Notes under the pieces: model-generated
The model's database searches: none
The model's input: the letters and a program-made list of their open reading frames with translations, nothing else
Told to the model about the DNA's origin: nothing
Shown here: positions 24,977-37,544 of the stretch, piece by piece
Layout: every line of letters starts with the position of its first letter
How positions within the stretch are numbered: the first letter of the stretch is position 1
Source: Tachypleus tridentatus
Taxonomy: Eukaryota; Arthropoda; Merostomata; Xiphosura; Limulidae
Assembly: GCF_004210375.1 (NCBI RefSeq)
Contig: NC_134829.1
Span: 28,536,034 to 28,600,033 of the forward strand
Length of the DNA stretch: 64,000 nucleotides
Direction of reading: 5' to 3'
Position numbers and translations under genes: made by a program

Positions 24977-25586
24977 GTAAGTATTTGTGTAAAAAACTAA
25001 ACAGTTTTTTTGAGTAATTGAAATTATTAAAAATTGTTTTGTAGCATGTGTTTGGTTTTTTTAGGTATTTTGTTATGTGACTTTAATTTGTTGTACTATT
25101 TACTGTAGGTAGTGACAGGGTCAAAAAATAGTTCTTACTTTCAGTAGTATCCATTGTTAAACCACAACAATGGAAAGATGGTTTGAAATAATGTGTAACA
25201 AGATGTTTAACATAACAATTTTAAAAATATATTGAATTTAACCTGCCACTACAATTTATAGTTTTACATTTAGAAATCTGTGATACATGATGTCTATTTA
25301 CCAGATATGAATTTAGCTTGTTCCAAGGAAATAATTAACTTTTTTTTTACCTTGGAATTTTTCATTGTGATTATTGTAAGAAATAGCTTAACAGTACTTA
25401 AGTCTATTTGTATAAAATGAAATATGCTAATTTGAGCTTCCCTGACATCTGCAGTGAGCATTTTTATAAATATTTGTATATGTGTAATATTGTTTTTTTC
25501 ATGGTTTGTTAATATTACTATATATACTTCTTTTGAGATACAACCAGGTGACATAAGTATATAAGTATGAAAAAAAGACTAAAACA

Positions 25587-26356
25587 TTAACTCTTTGGCT
25601 ACCGAATTATTATTTTTAACTAATGCTGATTGCCACATTCTTTTTGCCTGTTAGTACCAAATAGGGGTGCATTACATAAAAAGTTTATAAGTTCACTGCA
25701 AATGAATATATAAACATGACATTTTCAAAGTTTGTTTGGAACATACATAGTTGGTTAGCCAGTCCTGTTCAAACATTTCCATTTCTTCCAGAATTTCCCA
25801 CTGCCACCAGACATCCTGTTCTGAACTTGTCGATGGGGTGAAATTCCTGAACTGATTCCTTAGGTCTTTCCTCAAACTGTGGTCATTCTTCCCCATGATT
25901 TCACTGACCTTCCCCTAATAGTAGAATCATACCCCCTCAGGGTGTTAACTATGCCTATTCACTTGGTTGATTCTAACTTGCTCTGTCTTCTTTTTCTACT
26001 TTCTTCACCACTGCCTTCTGAGTCTTCTTCTGAGCTGTCATACTCAAAATATACACTCCGTGAGTCTAAATCATGATGAATGTCTGCACAAAGCCATCTT
26101 GGAAAAGGTGTTGACAAAATTCTTCCCTTTTTTCACATTCCTGAAACAATACTAATCACTTGATCAGGTTCATGAATATATAAATAGTATAAGATAAACG
26201 TCTAAGATTCATGAATATTAAGTGGGACCTTTGAATTTGCCTGTAAAATGCTGTTATCTATTGAATAAAGAGGGCACTATGAAAATTTGACTATAGTCAC
26301 AAATAGCACAAAGCCATAGAATTGAGTACAGTTAAATTTGGCAGCAAAAGAGTTAA
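25587..26356 (-). mobile_element. piggyBac-like nonautonomous element with transposase remnant
   Basis: Flanked by TTAA on both sides (25587-25590 and 26353-26356). The inverted ends of about 20 bp are ctctttggctaccgaatt on the left and, in reverse complement, ctcttttgctgccaaattt on the right. On the minus strand near 26060-25970 it encodes an acidic run (YDSSEEDSEGSGEESRKR), typical of piggyBac transposase N-termini. Near 25860-25790 there is NQFRNFTPSTSSEQDVW in another frame. It is an internally deleted derivative, inactive. In ACD intron 4. Confidence 0.72.
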
Positions 26357-26555
26357 TAAATAAGTAAGCTTTTCCTAATTTTTTTTCTCATTTCTCCAAA
26401 TTGTCATATGTTTATTTAGTAAGAAAATGATTTGCTACTAAAAAATTTATTGTTTAATCATCAACATAAATTTATTTTTGTTTAAAAGTTAAGCCATTAT
26501 TTGATAAATTAAGAGGCCACAGACCATAATGATAGTGTCATACTGCTGATAAGTA

Positions 26556-27041
26556 TAGTGGAACGCTGTTAAGCCGCGGTATTTGGGGGGTCAATCTGCT
26601 TAACCGTGACTTAAACCTTTGTGACTGAAAAGCCGAAGTCACCAACAGCTCCGCCGAGGAGCCTCATCCGGGCCATTGCGTCATCATTATACTATTAATG
26701 TATAGACTATTCAGATACAATTGACAAGTGCCATTTTAACACAAATGACCAAATTTTATTTATTTCCCAAATTAAAGCAAATCCTTTTTAAATATCCCCT
26801 TGAAGTTATAAAGCCAGGATTAAATTTGTAAGCCGCATTTTTACACGTTCTTAAATTAGCGGTGAGCTGTGATAATCCTCGCTCACATTTGTCATGTCAG
26901 TGTCAATGACAAGGAGAGTGTGAGAAACTTTAAAAAGCCAGGTAGTAGATTTAATACATCAAAAATTTTGGGACAAGACTTGATATACCGGCTTAAGCGA
27001 TTTCGTGGTTTACTGGCTCACAGCTTAATGGCGCTCCACTG
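26556..27041 (-). mobile_element. Tigger/pogo-like MITE, copy 2
   Basis: Flanked by TA on both sides. The terminal inverted repeats read tagtggaacgctgttaagcc on the left and cagtggagcgccattaagct on the right in reverse complement. Subterminal and central text matches copy 1 at 7881 in opposite orientation. In ACD intron 4. Confidence 0.75.
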
Positions 27042-27453
27042 TACATGGATCAACTCGGTGACATTTTATTAGTTAGTTAGAGGTCTTTAGTCATAGAAGA
27101 AACTAAGTATTTGTACTAATAACACAAACACCTTTCTCTGTTTTATTAATTATTATTTCCTGCAAGAAATGAACTGAAAAAAAATCATCACACCCCTCAT
27201 TTAATCTCAGCTAATTCTTTCTTTAATATTTGTGTAATTAATAAAATGACTACCATTGCACATTGTTTCAAACATATTTGACATGAGAACTGCACTTATA
27301 ACATGGGTTTGTCTCATAAAATTCTTCTTGAAGCATGCCAAAGCACATATTACATCTTACACGTACTAATTAAGATTAAATATTTGTTGCATCTTTGCTT
27401 TTATTGGAAACAATACTGAAGAAATAGTCTTTATATTAATGGGTTCTTTTTAG

Positions 27454-27516
27454 AATTCAAAGATCTGAAGATGATCCAGAACTTCAGAAAAAATGCCAAG
27501 ACTTTGAGCAAAAATT
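27454..27516 (+). CDS. ACD: ACD candidate exon 5: helix after OB fold
   Basis: Residues 161-182: IQRSEDDPELQKKCQDFEQKL. The DPELQKKCQDFEQKL part aligns with the D-L-D-V-Q-K-K-L-Y-D-C-L-E-E-H-L helix that closes the TPP1 OB fold in vertebrates. The acceptor tctttttag ends at 27453 and the donor aaatt|gtaagttt is at 27517. The exon is 63 bp, entered and left in phase 2. Confidence 0.75.
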
Positions 27517-28975
27517 GTAAGTTTGAAAATTGAAATTAGTGAATGTAAAATAATTTAGTAGAGGAAATCTAGAGTTGAAAACTCTTCAAAAACACTTGTT
27601 ACAAGTGTTTGCTGTAAACTATTTATTTTCAAATTTTCATTTGTCACCCCACTTCTTGATGTGAAGTATAGTTTTCATTACATCTGTAAGAAATGTTTCA
27701 GTTATTTCCATTACTTAGTTGTTATTCCAGCAGTTATAACAAGAATGACAGCACAAGTGTTGTTAACCCTTTGGTACCAAGCACAGTGTACCCATTGTTT
27801 GAGTGCAAAATTGCATCATTGTATTTTTAAAAATTTATTAGAAAGTAAAGCTGCATTTGTTATTCTATACATTCTTCAATACACCAAAGTTGAAATTTAT
27901 TCAACAAAAAAAAAAATTTTATTTCATTTTATACATGAAATTGTATTTTATCTCTAATTTTAATTTTGGGTTTATTTCAGCACACTCAGAATGAAAACAA
28001 TGTTTGAGAATCACCCGAGTTATTTTCTGAGCACTCATAGCTCCCTAGGAAGAAAAGTGAACTAGTTTTTATTCAGAGTAGAAGCAACTTTAACCTTATA
28101 ACTTTAGTAAAAGTGTTATTTTATCATTTCAGCTAGTCACTCTTTACCAGTCTTGGTTGTCATAGTTTTATACAAATTGCTTATATCTTGGCTATAAGCT
28201 AGTTCAATGATGTCTCTTTTTCTGTTTGTTTAAACTGTACAAGCCAATATGGTGAAAACATGTACAAATCAGACCGAAGTGATAAAATATTAGTTTTGTG
28301 ATATGTAACTAGAAGGAAAGATATTTCTGAACAACTTCTTAATTTTTTAATACCTTGTTGATGCTTGCTTTATCATCTTATGCTTTATTTGACTTAATGG
28401 TATGATAAATGCTTTTTTGCAGAACAAAGGCAGGTTGAGAACTGATAGACTTTTGCACTAAACCGTATGAAGTTTTGTTTCATCAAATTGATACATAAAA
28501 AAATATATGTATGTAAAATAATATAAAAAAAGATTTAAAACTTATTAGATGTGCTAAATAAAGCTGCCTTATTAACAGCAAAAAAATTGGCTTGCTTGTA
28601 ATTTTAGTGTGATAAAGCTATTTTTATTATACTTCAGTGATAATAAAAACAGTGTAATTGCATGTAGTGCTTTTTAAATGAAACCAAAGGCAAAATTTAT
28701 AGAATTATAAAAGAAAATCTTGAGTGTTAACCCTTACAAGAATTTAGGAAGTCACAAAAATTAGCAATTGAAATTTACAACAAAGATAAGCATTTTTAAT
28801 TGTTTCTTTAAAACAGTTTACAAAAAAGTCTTTTTTGAATTTCCAAAACTGAGAATTCATACAAGTATCAGATATAAGAATATTTTATGTTTTTAGAATC
28901 ATTATAATTATTTGAAAGATCATCTCAAGTTGAAAACTTTCATTCATTAATTTTTATTTATTTATTTGTTTCCAG

Positions 28976-29035
28976 TGCAGTAAAACAAACCAGCTTGGAT
29001 ACTTTAAGGTTAAAACAAGCACAAGCTCCAGATAG
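28976..29035 (+). CDS. ACD: ACD candidate exon 6: linker
   Basis: Residues 182-202, AVKQTSLDTLRLKQAQAPD after the split Phe. It is polar and probably a linker leading to the POT1-binding region. The acceptor tttgtttccag ends at 28975 and the donor gatag|gttagt is at 29036. The exon is 60 bp and keeps the phase chain. Confidence 0.65.
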   Translation, partial: CSKTNQLGYFKVKTSTSSR

Positions 29036-29036
29036 G

Positions 29037-30638
29037 TTAGTCTGATTAAATTTTTTGTGTCCTAGCATTTAGTTATTCACATTTATTGCAAATTGGTTTT
29101 AGTATAATTGAATGTTAAAATGAAAATATGTTTTTAAAAGATTAATCTGTAAATTCTAGATGCTACATTTAACATAATTTGGAACTTTTATTTGAATAAT
29201 GAACCAAGCATTGTGGTATTTACACCATTAATTACATACAGTGTATATGTAGCCTTTAGTTATGCAGAAGCACACTGTTAAAGAAACTTCTTTATCCTTC
29301 TGATAAAAAATTATATGAAATAGATACTTGTTTTATGTATAGAGTTTCTTACTTCCTTCAACATGCTCAATCAGTTAAAAATGATGCTTTAAAGACCTTG
29401 TAGTCTGAACTTTACAGCAGAACGTTCTGTTTTGTTGGAGTGTGTGTACAAACTAAATTGCATATATGTATGGTATAGAGCATTGTTTGCTCCATCTGAA
29501 GCTAATTTAGTGAAAGCACATGTGAAATTATCTGTTCAAAAGTTTATGTGACTTGTTTGATTTATTTTGCAAAGATTATTAACTGTATTAACAGTAATAA
29601 TATGTTTAACATCTGATTTACACAGTTTTACACATCAGAAGTTTTAACTTATTGCGAATATGTGTTTCAGTATTATCCGATTTTGAAAAAGATCAAAACT
29701 GGTTATATTGGGATCAGAATTCTAGGGATTGTGACAACGTTTTTGACAAAAGAATTTAAAGAATTTCTTTTGATTCAAACCAAATGCCTTTCCATTAACA
29801 AGTACGCTGCCTTACCCCTATATTATTATTATTATTTGTTGATTTATTTTAACATTTATTTTATGATCTGTGATTCTAACCCATTCAACAATGCTTTTAG
29901 TTTACTTCATCGTGCACCATTCCGTTTAAGATCAGTTTTGCAACTTGTGATGTTCGTAGACCCTTGAAAAGACATAAGCCATAAAGTCAGGTAGAATGAA
30001 TAAACATTTATCTGAAGTTGTTTGTCATTTTCATTGAAAATGTTAGGAAATTATCTTTTGTTACAATTAACCAAACAGCTAAGAGTTGTAGAGTGAAAGT
30101 GACCTTTGAGAGGAAGAAATTTAAGACTGTGATGCTCAGTGTTAAAAAACTGCTTTCAGTGCTATTTTGGAACATTGAAACAAGTATTACATTATCAGTG
30201 TTACCTTTTTCCTTCAAGTAAAGTGATGACATAATGTTTCTGATGAATGTAAATGAACATGATTCAAAAACTTATCTTTTTTTACATTTCTATAGCACCA
30301 TCACAAAATAAACAAAATGATGTAGTTTCTTATTGAACAACACAACCAATATTCATAATTCATATTTAATATAATCTAAAACTTCCAAAATTAAGTTAAA
30401 TTAAGAACAATTATGATTTAAATTTTTGAAGGTGATTTAAAAAGAAAAAAAGTTCATGGGTCTAATGCAAAATCATTTATAGAGAAATGTTCAAATGTCG
30501 TATTCAGTTTTTATACTTAACTGTATAAAATGTTATAATCGGTACTCTGGGTGTAATTAATTATTTTTAGGTATTCACTGTGCAGTATTTCCTAACAAGA
30601 ATAATAATTAATTTTGAATATGCTAATTTTTATTTCAG
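29037..30638. other. ACD intron 6, nothing recognised
   Basis: AT-rich intron. Short open frames on both strands near 29.66-30.23 kb have no recognisable content. Confidence 0.45.
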
Positions 30639-30808
30639 TCAAGAAACTTCAACAGAATTAGAAAGTCTTCTTATTGATGTTCTGGAGGAGATTGATCCAC
30701 TGGCAAAAATAAGTGGCAAGGAATCAGTGAAGTCTCTATGTGCTGGAAATAATGCAGCTGATTTTCTTTTAATAAGTTCTCAAAGCTCACAAGCGCGCTG
30801 GATAGTTA
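30639..30808 (+). CDS. ACD: ACD candidate exon 7: probable POT1-binding region
   Basis: Residues 202-259. It has the hydrophobic-acidic stretch TELESLLIDVLEEIDPLA, in the position of S-L-S-Q-L-L-D-E-M in human TPP1, just before the POT1-binding segment. It ends SSQSSQARWIV. The acceptor tatttcag ends at 30638. Two overlapping donors exist: ata|gttagt at 30805 looks stronger, but only gtta|gtattt at 30809 joins exon 8 in frame (making Lys), so I used the latter. Confidence 0.68.
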
Positions 30809-31049
30809 GTATTTATTAGATTAAATATTACATCACATTCTCTGTAATTATGACACTATGTGACAAAATTTTTCCTTTTTCTTGTTCCTGGGCAGAAAGT
30901 GTTATTTCCCAATGCTTATGCCTAAAGTAAATGGAAAAGACCTATTTTTCTCTTCAAAGTTTGCTTTTGTGACTATGACAATGAAGTTTTCAAATTTACT
31001 CATTTTTCAGAACATTCTAGGTAGATTCAGTGCTGAGTAACTGATAGAG

Positions 31050-32115
31050 AATTTTCTAGACTCAAGGAGTGGGGTGTGTTAGATGAAAGTGTGCAAGTTG
31101 AAGTAAGAAGAAGCATCACCGACATTTTTCAAGCTTTTTCACTCGTCAAGATAGGCTCTGCTTCTGCCACAGTGTATCTGGTCTGTGCGAGGCAATTGGC
31201 GTTGCCTGTAGCCCAAATGAGTGGTGCCTCTTCATTGATAGTTCATTCAGAAGCCTCAAAACTGTGCTGCTCCATAATGGGAATAAGTATTCGTCTCTTC
31301 CCCTGGCTCATTTGGTGTGCCTTAAAGAAGAATATAACAGTTTCAAGACCTTGCTAGAAGCCTTGAAGTATGATTAGTATGGCTGGGAGGTTATCAGAGA
31401 CTTCAAAATGGTGGCATTCCTGATGGGTCTCCAAGGAGGCTTTATCACGTTTCCCTGTTATCTTTGCCTTTGGGACAGCAGGGACAACACAGCACACTAC
31501 AACAGGAAGCACTGGCCACAATGGATCGAGGTCTCTGTGGGGAGGCATTATGTCAACTGTGAGCCACTAGTGGACCTCCAGGTATTGTTCCCACCATTGC
31601 ACATAAAATTGGGTCTTATGAAACAATTTATCACAGCTCTTGATAAAGAGTCTGCAGCCTTCAAATACCTTCGAAACTTCTTCCCTGAGCTGTCTGAGGC
31701 AAAGGTCAAAGCTGGTGTCTTCATTGGACCACAAATAACAAAAGATCTTGTAGTGCACAGAATTCCCCAAGAATCTCAGTAGGAAGGAAAAAAAAGCTTG
31801 GGGCAGCTTTGTTGCAGTGGTTTGGGTCTTGGGTAATCACAAGGCTGAAAATTATGTGGAACTGGTTGAGGCTCTGGTGAAGAACTATGGCAAAATGGGC
31901 TGCAGGATGTCCCTGAAAGACCATATCCTTGATGCTCATCTTAATAAATTCAAAAAGAACATGAGAGCATACTCAGAGGAGCTAGGCAAGCACTTTCACT
32001 GAGATATACTGGACTTTGAATGCTGCTACCAAGGAGTGTATAATGAAAACATGATGGAAGACTGTATTTGGGGGCTGATACATGAAAGTGATTTAGATTA
32101 CAGTTGCAAATCTCA
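31050..32115 (+). pseudogene. Decayed element ORF of an uncharacterised repetitive family
   Basis: Runs in two or three frames with stops. About 31205-31370 reads NEWCLFIDSSFRSLKTVLLH and onward. About 31408-31780 includes FPCYLCLWDSRD, then PPLHIKLGLMKQFITALDK and KVKAGVFIGPQI. About 31832-32090 reads LGNHKAENY, CRMSLKDHILDAHLNKF, HFHxDI and YQGVYNENMMEDC. I recall this family as a recurrent repeat-borne ORF in cnidarian and arthropod assemblies with no assigned function. The conserved His, Cys and Asp residues suggest an enzyme fold, but I do not name one. It lies in ACD intron 7 and is disabled. Confidence 0.7.
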
Positions 32116-32589
32116 AAAAACTACTCATTTCTGAACATTTTTGTATAACTTTAGTGTAAATACTTGTAAATCTTGATTCATATGTAGTTTTATACAGACC
32201 TTAGGTAAATGAAAATGTACAAGTTTGTCCATTTTTACATAGAAAATAGGTTAATTTTTAAATTTCGTTATCCAGGTCACAGAAGCAAAGTTTGAAGGGA
32301 ATAATGGCCATTTTCTTTACTTTCACAACATAAGCAATTAAGAAAACATGCACTATCTAGGAACAAAATTTGTGTTACATAGTGTTATTATTGTTTCAAA
32401 ACATGATAAAAATTTTAAATAATTAAATTAGTAATAGATGTATTGAAACTGAAAATATTACATATTTTATTTGTGAGCAAGGTTGTGGATCCAGAGTCCT
32501 GAACTTTAGCCTTTGATAAAGTACTAACATGTTGCATTTTCAGCTGTGCACTTCATCCAAAGGTGACAGTCAATTCTGCTATTCACTTA

Positions 32590-33080
32590 AGAGTAGCTAT
32601 ATAGGCAATGTATGCTGTAGCAGTTCTAAGTTACATGTGGCTGTTTCTTTGACCTATGGCCTAACTTTTTGGTCATTGTGTAACATAAGATGCTGTTCTA
32701 AGTTAGAGATGACTATGCCTAGTCTTTTAACACTTGGCTTGGCTGTTCGGATATCTTGTTGCATGAGATGCCATTCTAAGTTACAAATGGGTTTGCCTCC
32801 TCTCATCTTTCACCTGTCCATTTGGACATTTTGTTGCACGAGATGCTGTTACAAGTTGCAAATGGCTCTGCTTTCTTTGATTTCAGACATGAATATTTAA
32901 CCATTATGTTACATGGAGTGCCATTCTGACTTAAATAATGCTATGCCTATTTCTTTTATCTCTGACCTGACTATTTGATCATTGTATCGCATGAGGTGCC
33001 TTTCTAACTAGCAGATAGCTACATATGTTCCCTTGACCTCTGGCCTAGGCATTTGGACGTTGTGTTGCATAAGATATCAA
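32590..33080 (+). repeat. Minisatellite, about six units of 75-78 bp
   Basis: Units are anchored on t(t/c)ggNcattNtgttgcatgagatgc-like text at 32671, 32749, 32824, 32899, 32977 and 33055. Spacings are 78, 75, 75, 78 and 78. An earlier partial unit starts near 32590. Units are about 70-80% alike. In ACD intron 7. Confidence 0.82.
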
Positions 33081-33744
33081 GATATTAGCAAGCTTTACAA
33101 TTGAATATATGAAACTTGACAAATTGTTGTGTTTTACTTAAACATAAGAACAAATGAAAAATTAGTAACTAATTAATAATCATGGTTATGGTGTAGATGG
33201 ACAATAATTATTAAAGCATTTAGTACATTCATTTTAACAAAGATAAGATATGCATGTATGAATGTAATATATTTTACACTGTAATATAAACAGATGTTAG
33301 TTTTTGTGAGGATAATATTGAAATCAGAATTTTTTGTAATATTTTATTTTCCTCTATAAGAAATTATAATTCATTGTTTAATTTCTTTTAATGTCTCAAA
33401 ATGATGATATCTTTTTAACAATAACAAACTTAGATATTAAATTATATTAGTACACCATTTTTCTTATTGTGTACATTTATATATATCTATATGGTTGTGT
33501 TTTTCCATAATAATGCTATTAAAACTTGTTGATTCTGAAATACTCAAGAGGCCCTTCTATGTTAAATTTACTAACACCGTTAGTGGAGTGATTTATACAA
33601 AACAAAAAGTATACAGTTATAGCTAATCTTAGTGCCTTTTTTTAAAAATAAAAAAGATGAAAATGTTTGTTGGGGGTTATGTTTGTTTTGTCTTTCAAGA
33701 GCTTTGATACAGATGTTAAATGTCTACATAAATGATAACTTCCA

Positions 33745-33985
33745 ATAACTTCTTTCCTAAGTAGCTATTCTCAATTAGTGCTGCTCTCTATAAACATTTA
33801 TTTTGCATGCCACAAGTCTTGAGTTCCCATGTACCTTACAATCAAATGGTTGAACTGCATCTCACATGTAAATCATCATGTGACAGCCACTACCAGTAAG
33901 AGTATGATATACTCTTCTGACATATGAGACTCTATTCGATTCTACTGAACAATCACTTCTCCTTTGGATGTACACAAGTCAAGAT
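33745..33985 (+). repeat. DIRS left inverted terminal repeat
   Basis: Pairs with 37545-37785 read in reverse complement at roughly 75-80% identity. The clearest shared block is around gcatgcca(c/t)aag and ctcacatgtaaatcat (33815-33880). Confidence 0.78.
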
Positions 33986-36900
33986 GTTTTTGATGTACTC
34001 TTCTATCATGTTTTTTGTTCAACTTAGTGAGTTTTTTTTGTTATTCTGAAGTGGTTGTTTTTTTAAAAGTTAATGACTTTTCAGATAACTTATTTTTCCA
34101 TTTTATCTTTTTTCTTTCCACATCAGACATTTGTTTTTGATTTTATATTGTTACACAACGAATTACAAAGCTCAAGTTACCACTTCAGAGATAATACGTT
34201 CTACTAGCACACTTATACAAGTTACAGATGGAGGTGATTCCTCTTTGGACTTATTGGTTATCATTCACCAGGGGATTGATCATTACATGAGTCAACCTGC
34301 CTCTTCTGATCTTTCTCCTATTCCTCATGAACATGCAGAACCTGTTCAGATCAAGAAGTATTTTGCAGTCTGTTTCCCTGCTCATGCCCCTACTGTGGAA
34401 TCAGCTAGGCCTAATATGGTTTTCTTAGACATGATATCTCATGTAGGTTCTGCTTTATCCATTTTCCCGATTTTATATAACCCCCTTTTTTTTTGTTACA
34501 TTTGATAATATTTGATATTAGAATTTATTCTGAGCATTTTGTTTCTCAGATGATTGATGGTGCCAGCATTTCTCACCCTCTATGAGCTTTAGATAACTTC
34601 ACCATAACTTACCATCAGGCTGAATGTCTATTTCTCAATTCTCAACAGTTAGGATCAATTTTACTCGTGGAGAGTGAACCCTGATCTTTTATTTGTTTAT
34701 CCCAATTGTATCACCTTCAGTTTACTCTATTGATTCTCCAATGAAACTTATGTGACACCCGCCTCCTTCCAAAACAATCCACAGAGATCCTGAGGGCATT
34801 TTTTAGGGATAACCTCTTTATTATTATCTTCACATTGGTACATTTGTCTCCTTTAGCTCTATCCTTATGCATGTGGTTCTGCTGTTGTTGGGATCTCTTT
34901 GGGAAGGACACTGTTTTGTTCTAGATTTTCTTGCCACCTACTTATCTCTGGAACTTACATATGGTCCTTTTTTTACAATACAGTGTGTTTTTGGTACTAT
35001 TCCTGAAAATATGGAATCTTGTGTGGAGCCAGTGAGACAATAAACTACTTTTTCTTTTTGGTGGATCGTTTGTCTCATTCAGATCTTTCAGTCCTCCACA
35101 CCTTTATTGCTCCCTTTTGGAGATGTAGTCTGCTGTGGAAGCTTCTGTCTCCTTGAGTCAAGCATGTGCAAGGTCTCTTCAGTGGGCTCTGTAGGACCAG
35201 TGGAATCTTGTGCAAAATTTAATAGAAGCTCCCTTACCCCTTCTCTTGATGATGATCTGCATTGGTGGTTGTACATGGTTCATAAGTTGGTAGGTATTCC
35301 ACTTCCACCTGCTCATTTGGATGTGCATACCTTTGTGGACACTTCCCTCCAGGGCTAGGACACATGGGACAATAAACAAGAAGCTTGAGGTCTATTGTCT
35401 CCAGCCAAGTGATATAACCATATGAATATCCTGGAGCTTCTAGTCATACTTAGTGCTTTGGATCATTTTCTTCAACTTGCCAGGAATCCATTCCAACAGT
35501 TCTACAGTAGTGTCTGTCTTATATCAGTATCCAGGATGGTACCCATTCTCATTCCTTTTCTGATCAAATCTTGGATCTTTCATTTTTGGGTCCACATGCT
35601 TGGCATTTGTCTCCTTGTGTGCTATGTTCCAAATGTATTCAGTCCAGTCACATTTAGTCATTCCCATCCTGACAAAGTTTATCTGATGGAGTGATCTCTC
35701 GATCCTCTTGTTTTACAGTGGTCATGCCTTCACTGGGGTACTCCTCACCTTGATGCATTTACTACATTCTTCAATAACAAGTCACCTATGTTTTGATCAC
35801 TGGTTCCTCATCCCCTTGCTCTGACTGTCGATGCATTCAGTCAAGATTTGACCAACAAACACCTTTATGTGTATCCTCCCTTTCATCTTCTTCTTAGGGT
35901 GATTTTTATCATCCAGATCAATCCTTGTCAGGTCCTTCTGGTTGTTCTTTACTAGCCAGTACAACTCTGAATACCACAACTGCTCCACCATTACCTCTTT
36001 CTATTACTCCATCCCTTTTACATCAGTCTTGCTCACTGGTGTTTCATCCAGCTCTTCATAACCTCCATCTTCATGCCTGTTTTTTATCCAGTCTTTGGAA
36101 ATGAGATCTGATTTTTTCCCAATGGTTCACTTCCTTTTTCAACTTGTTCCATTTGTCCTTCTTTTAGGGATGTTCATCAGTGTAAGTGGAATGTTTTCTG
36201 CCATTGGACTTCAGGTCAGTCAACCCATTGTTTATCATGTTAGGGATTTCATCACATGGCTATCTCCTTGATCTAAGTTCTGTACAGTTCCAAACCACTG
36301 GAGTGGTGGACTATAGAAAATCCCTTCTTAATATGATACTTATATATGGTTCAAATAATGTTACAACCATTCAGTTGAGAGTAGGGTGATAGTGTTCTGT
36401 TAGTGTAGATGATGAAATGCCCTACTACATTTCTGTACAAGTTTATCCAAGGAAATGTGAAATGTTGTATCTTTAAAGTGAGTCATTGAAATAGTTTAAC
36501 CCTTCATTTGGGATCCCTCATACTACCCCCACATGGATGTCATTTCTCAGTGACTGGGTTTTTTTATTCAGAGCTGAATCAATCAACATAAACTCTCACA
36601 CATGTCTTATAAGTATCTCTGTGCCTTTCTCAATTATTCTTTTATTCCCTCCAGATATGTTGTGGTTCATGGTGGTTGATCCTACAGATTAATCCACTTC
36701 TTTATCTTATGCTGTCCTTTAGTGATTTTCTTATTTGAAGGATGTTATTGCAGTGGGTGTGGTTACTGTTGGATTGGTTTTTAGTATGATAGCTTACATT
36801 GCAGAGACATCTTTACTACATTGTGTGGATGTCAGGTTTCCAGATCAGTTAAACATTTTACACATTACTATTGCACATCCTATTCAAAGAGCAGTTGTTT

Positions 36901-37544
36901 TGAAATTCTCTCTGTTCTGTTGAACTTGAGGTGAAGACAGTATGACCCTTTTTCCTACTTCCACGAGATGGATAAGATTTAATTTTAGTTGACTGCTACT
37001 GGTATGATCCTCCTTCCTATCTCCACATGAATGTTGTTCCTGGCAGCTGGGTTTTGGATATAATTGACTTGTGTACAATCCATCATGCCCCAACCACTAC
37101 TATATCTAGGGGCATGTCATTTTACTTTTACCCTACATTCCAGTAATTTGTGGGATTGAGATTTGTGATATATATATATGGTGGTTCAGATCTCTATCCC
37201 ACCATTATTTCCTTCCATAAGGATGTACTATTCCCTTTTTGTCTCTCTCATGTCTACAGCACCTAATTTCACACAGTTGTGGTGTAGTCACCTACATACA
37301 ATCTTCTACTGTGAGGATCTACTCTTTTTAAGGTGTTCTTCAGATGCTTTCGAGGAATGCTTCTTTGTTTTTCCTTTGCACCTGTTCCTCCAAGTATTTA
37401 ATATGGAATTCTAGCTAATTATGTGAATGGAGGTAAAGTACTGTATTGGAAGATGTAATTTTCCTATACTAAGAATATATTTCTGATACACACTTTCACC
37501 ATCTCACACTTCCCACTCTTCCTCCCCACTGAAAACTGGTGTTT

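Noticed and set aside
27661-27957. 98-codon open frame in ACD intron 5, and a ttaaccctttggtaccaagc word at about 27763.
   Set aside because: The open frame has no recognisable content. The word looks like a piggyBac-type end, but I could not find a matching right end.
29662-30232. Several 67-101 codon open frames on both strands of ACD intron 6.
   Set aside because: Chance frames in AT-rich DNA; the two at about 30.0-30.2 kb are shadows of one another.
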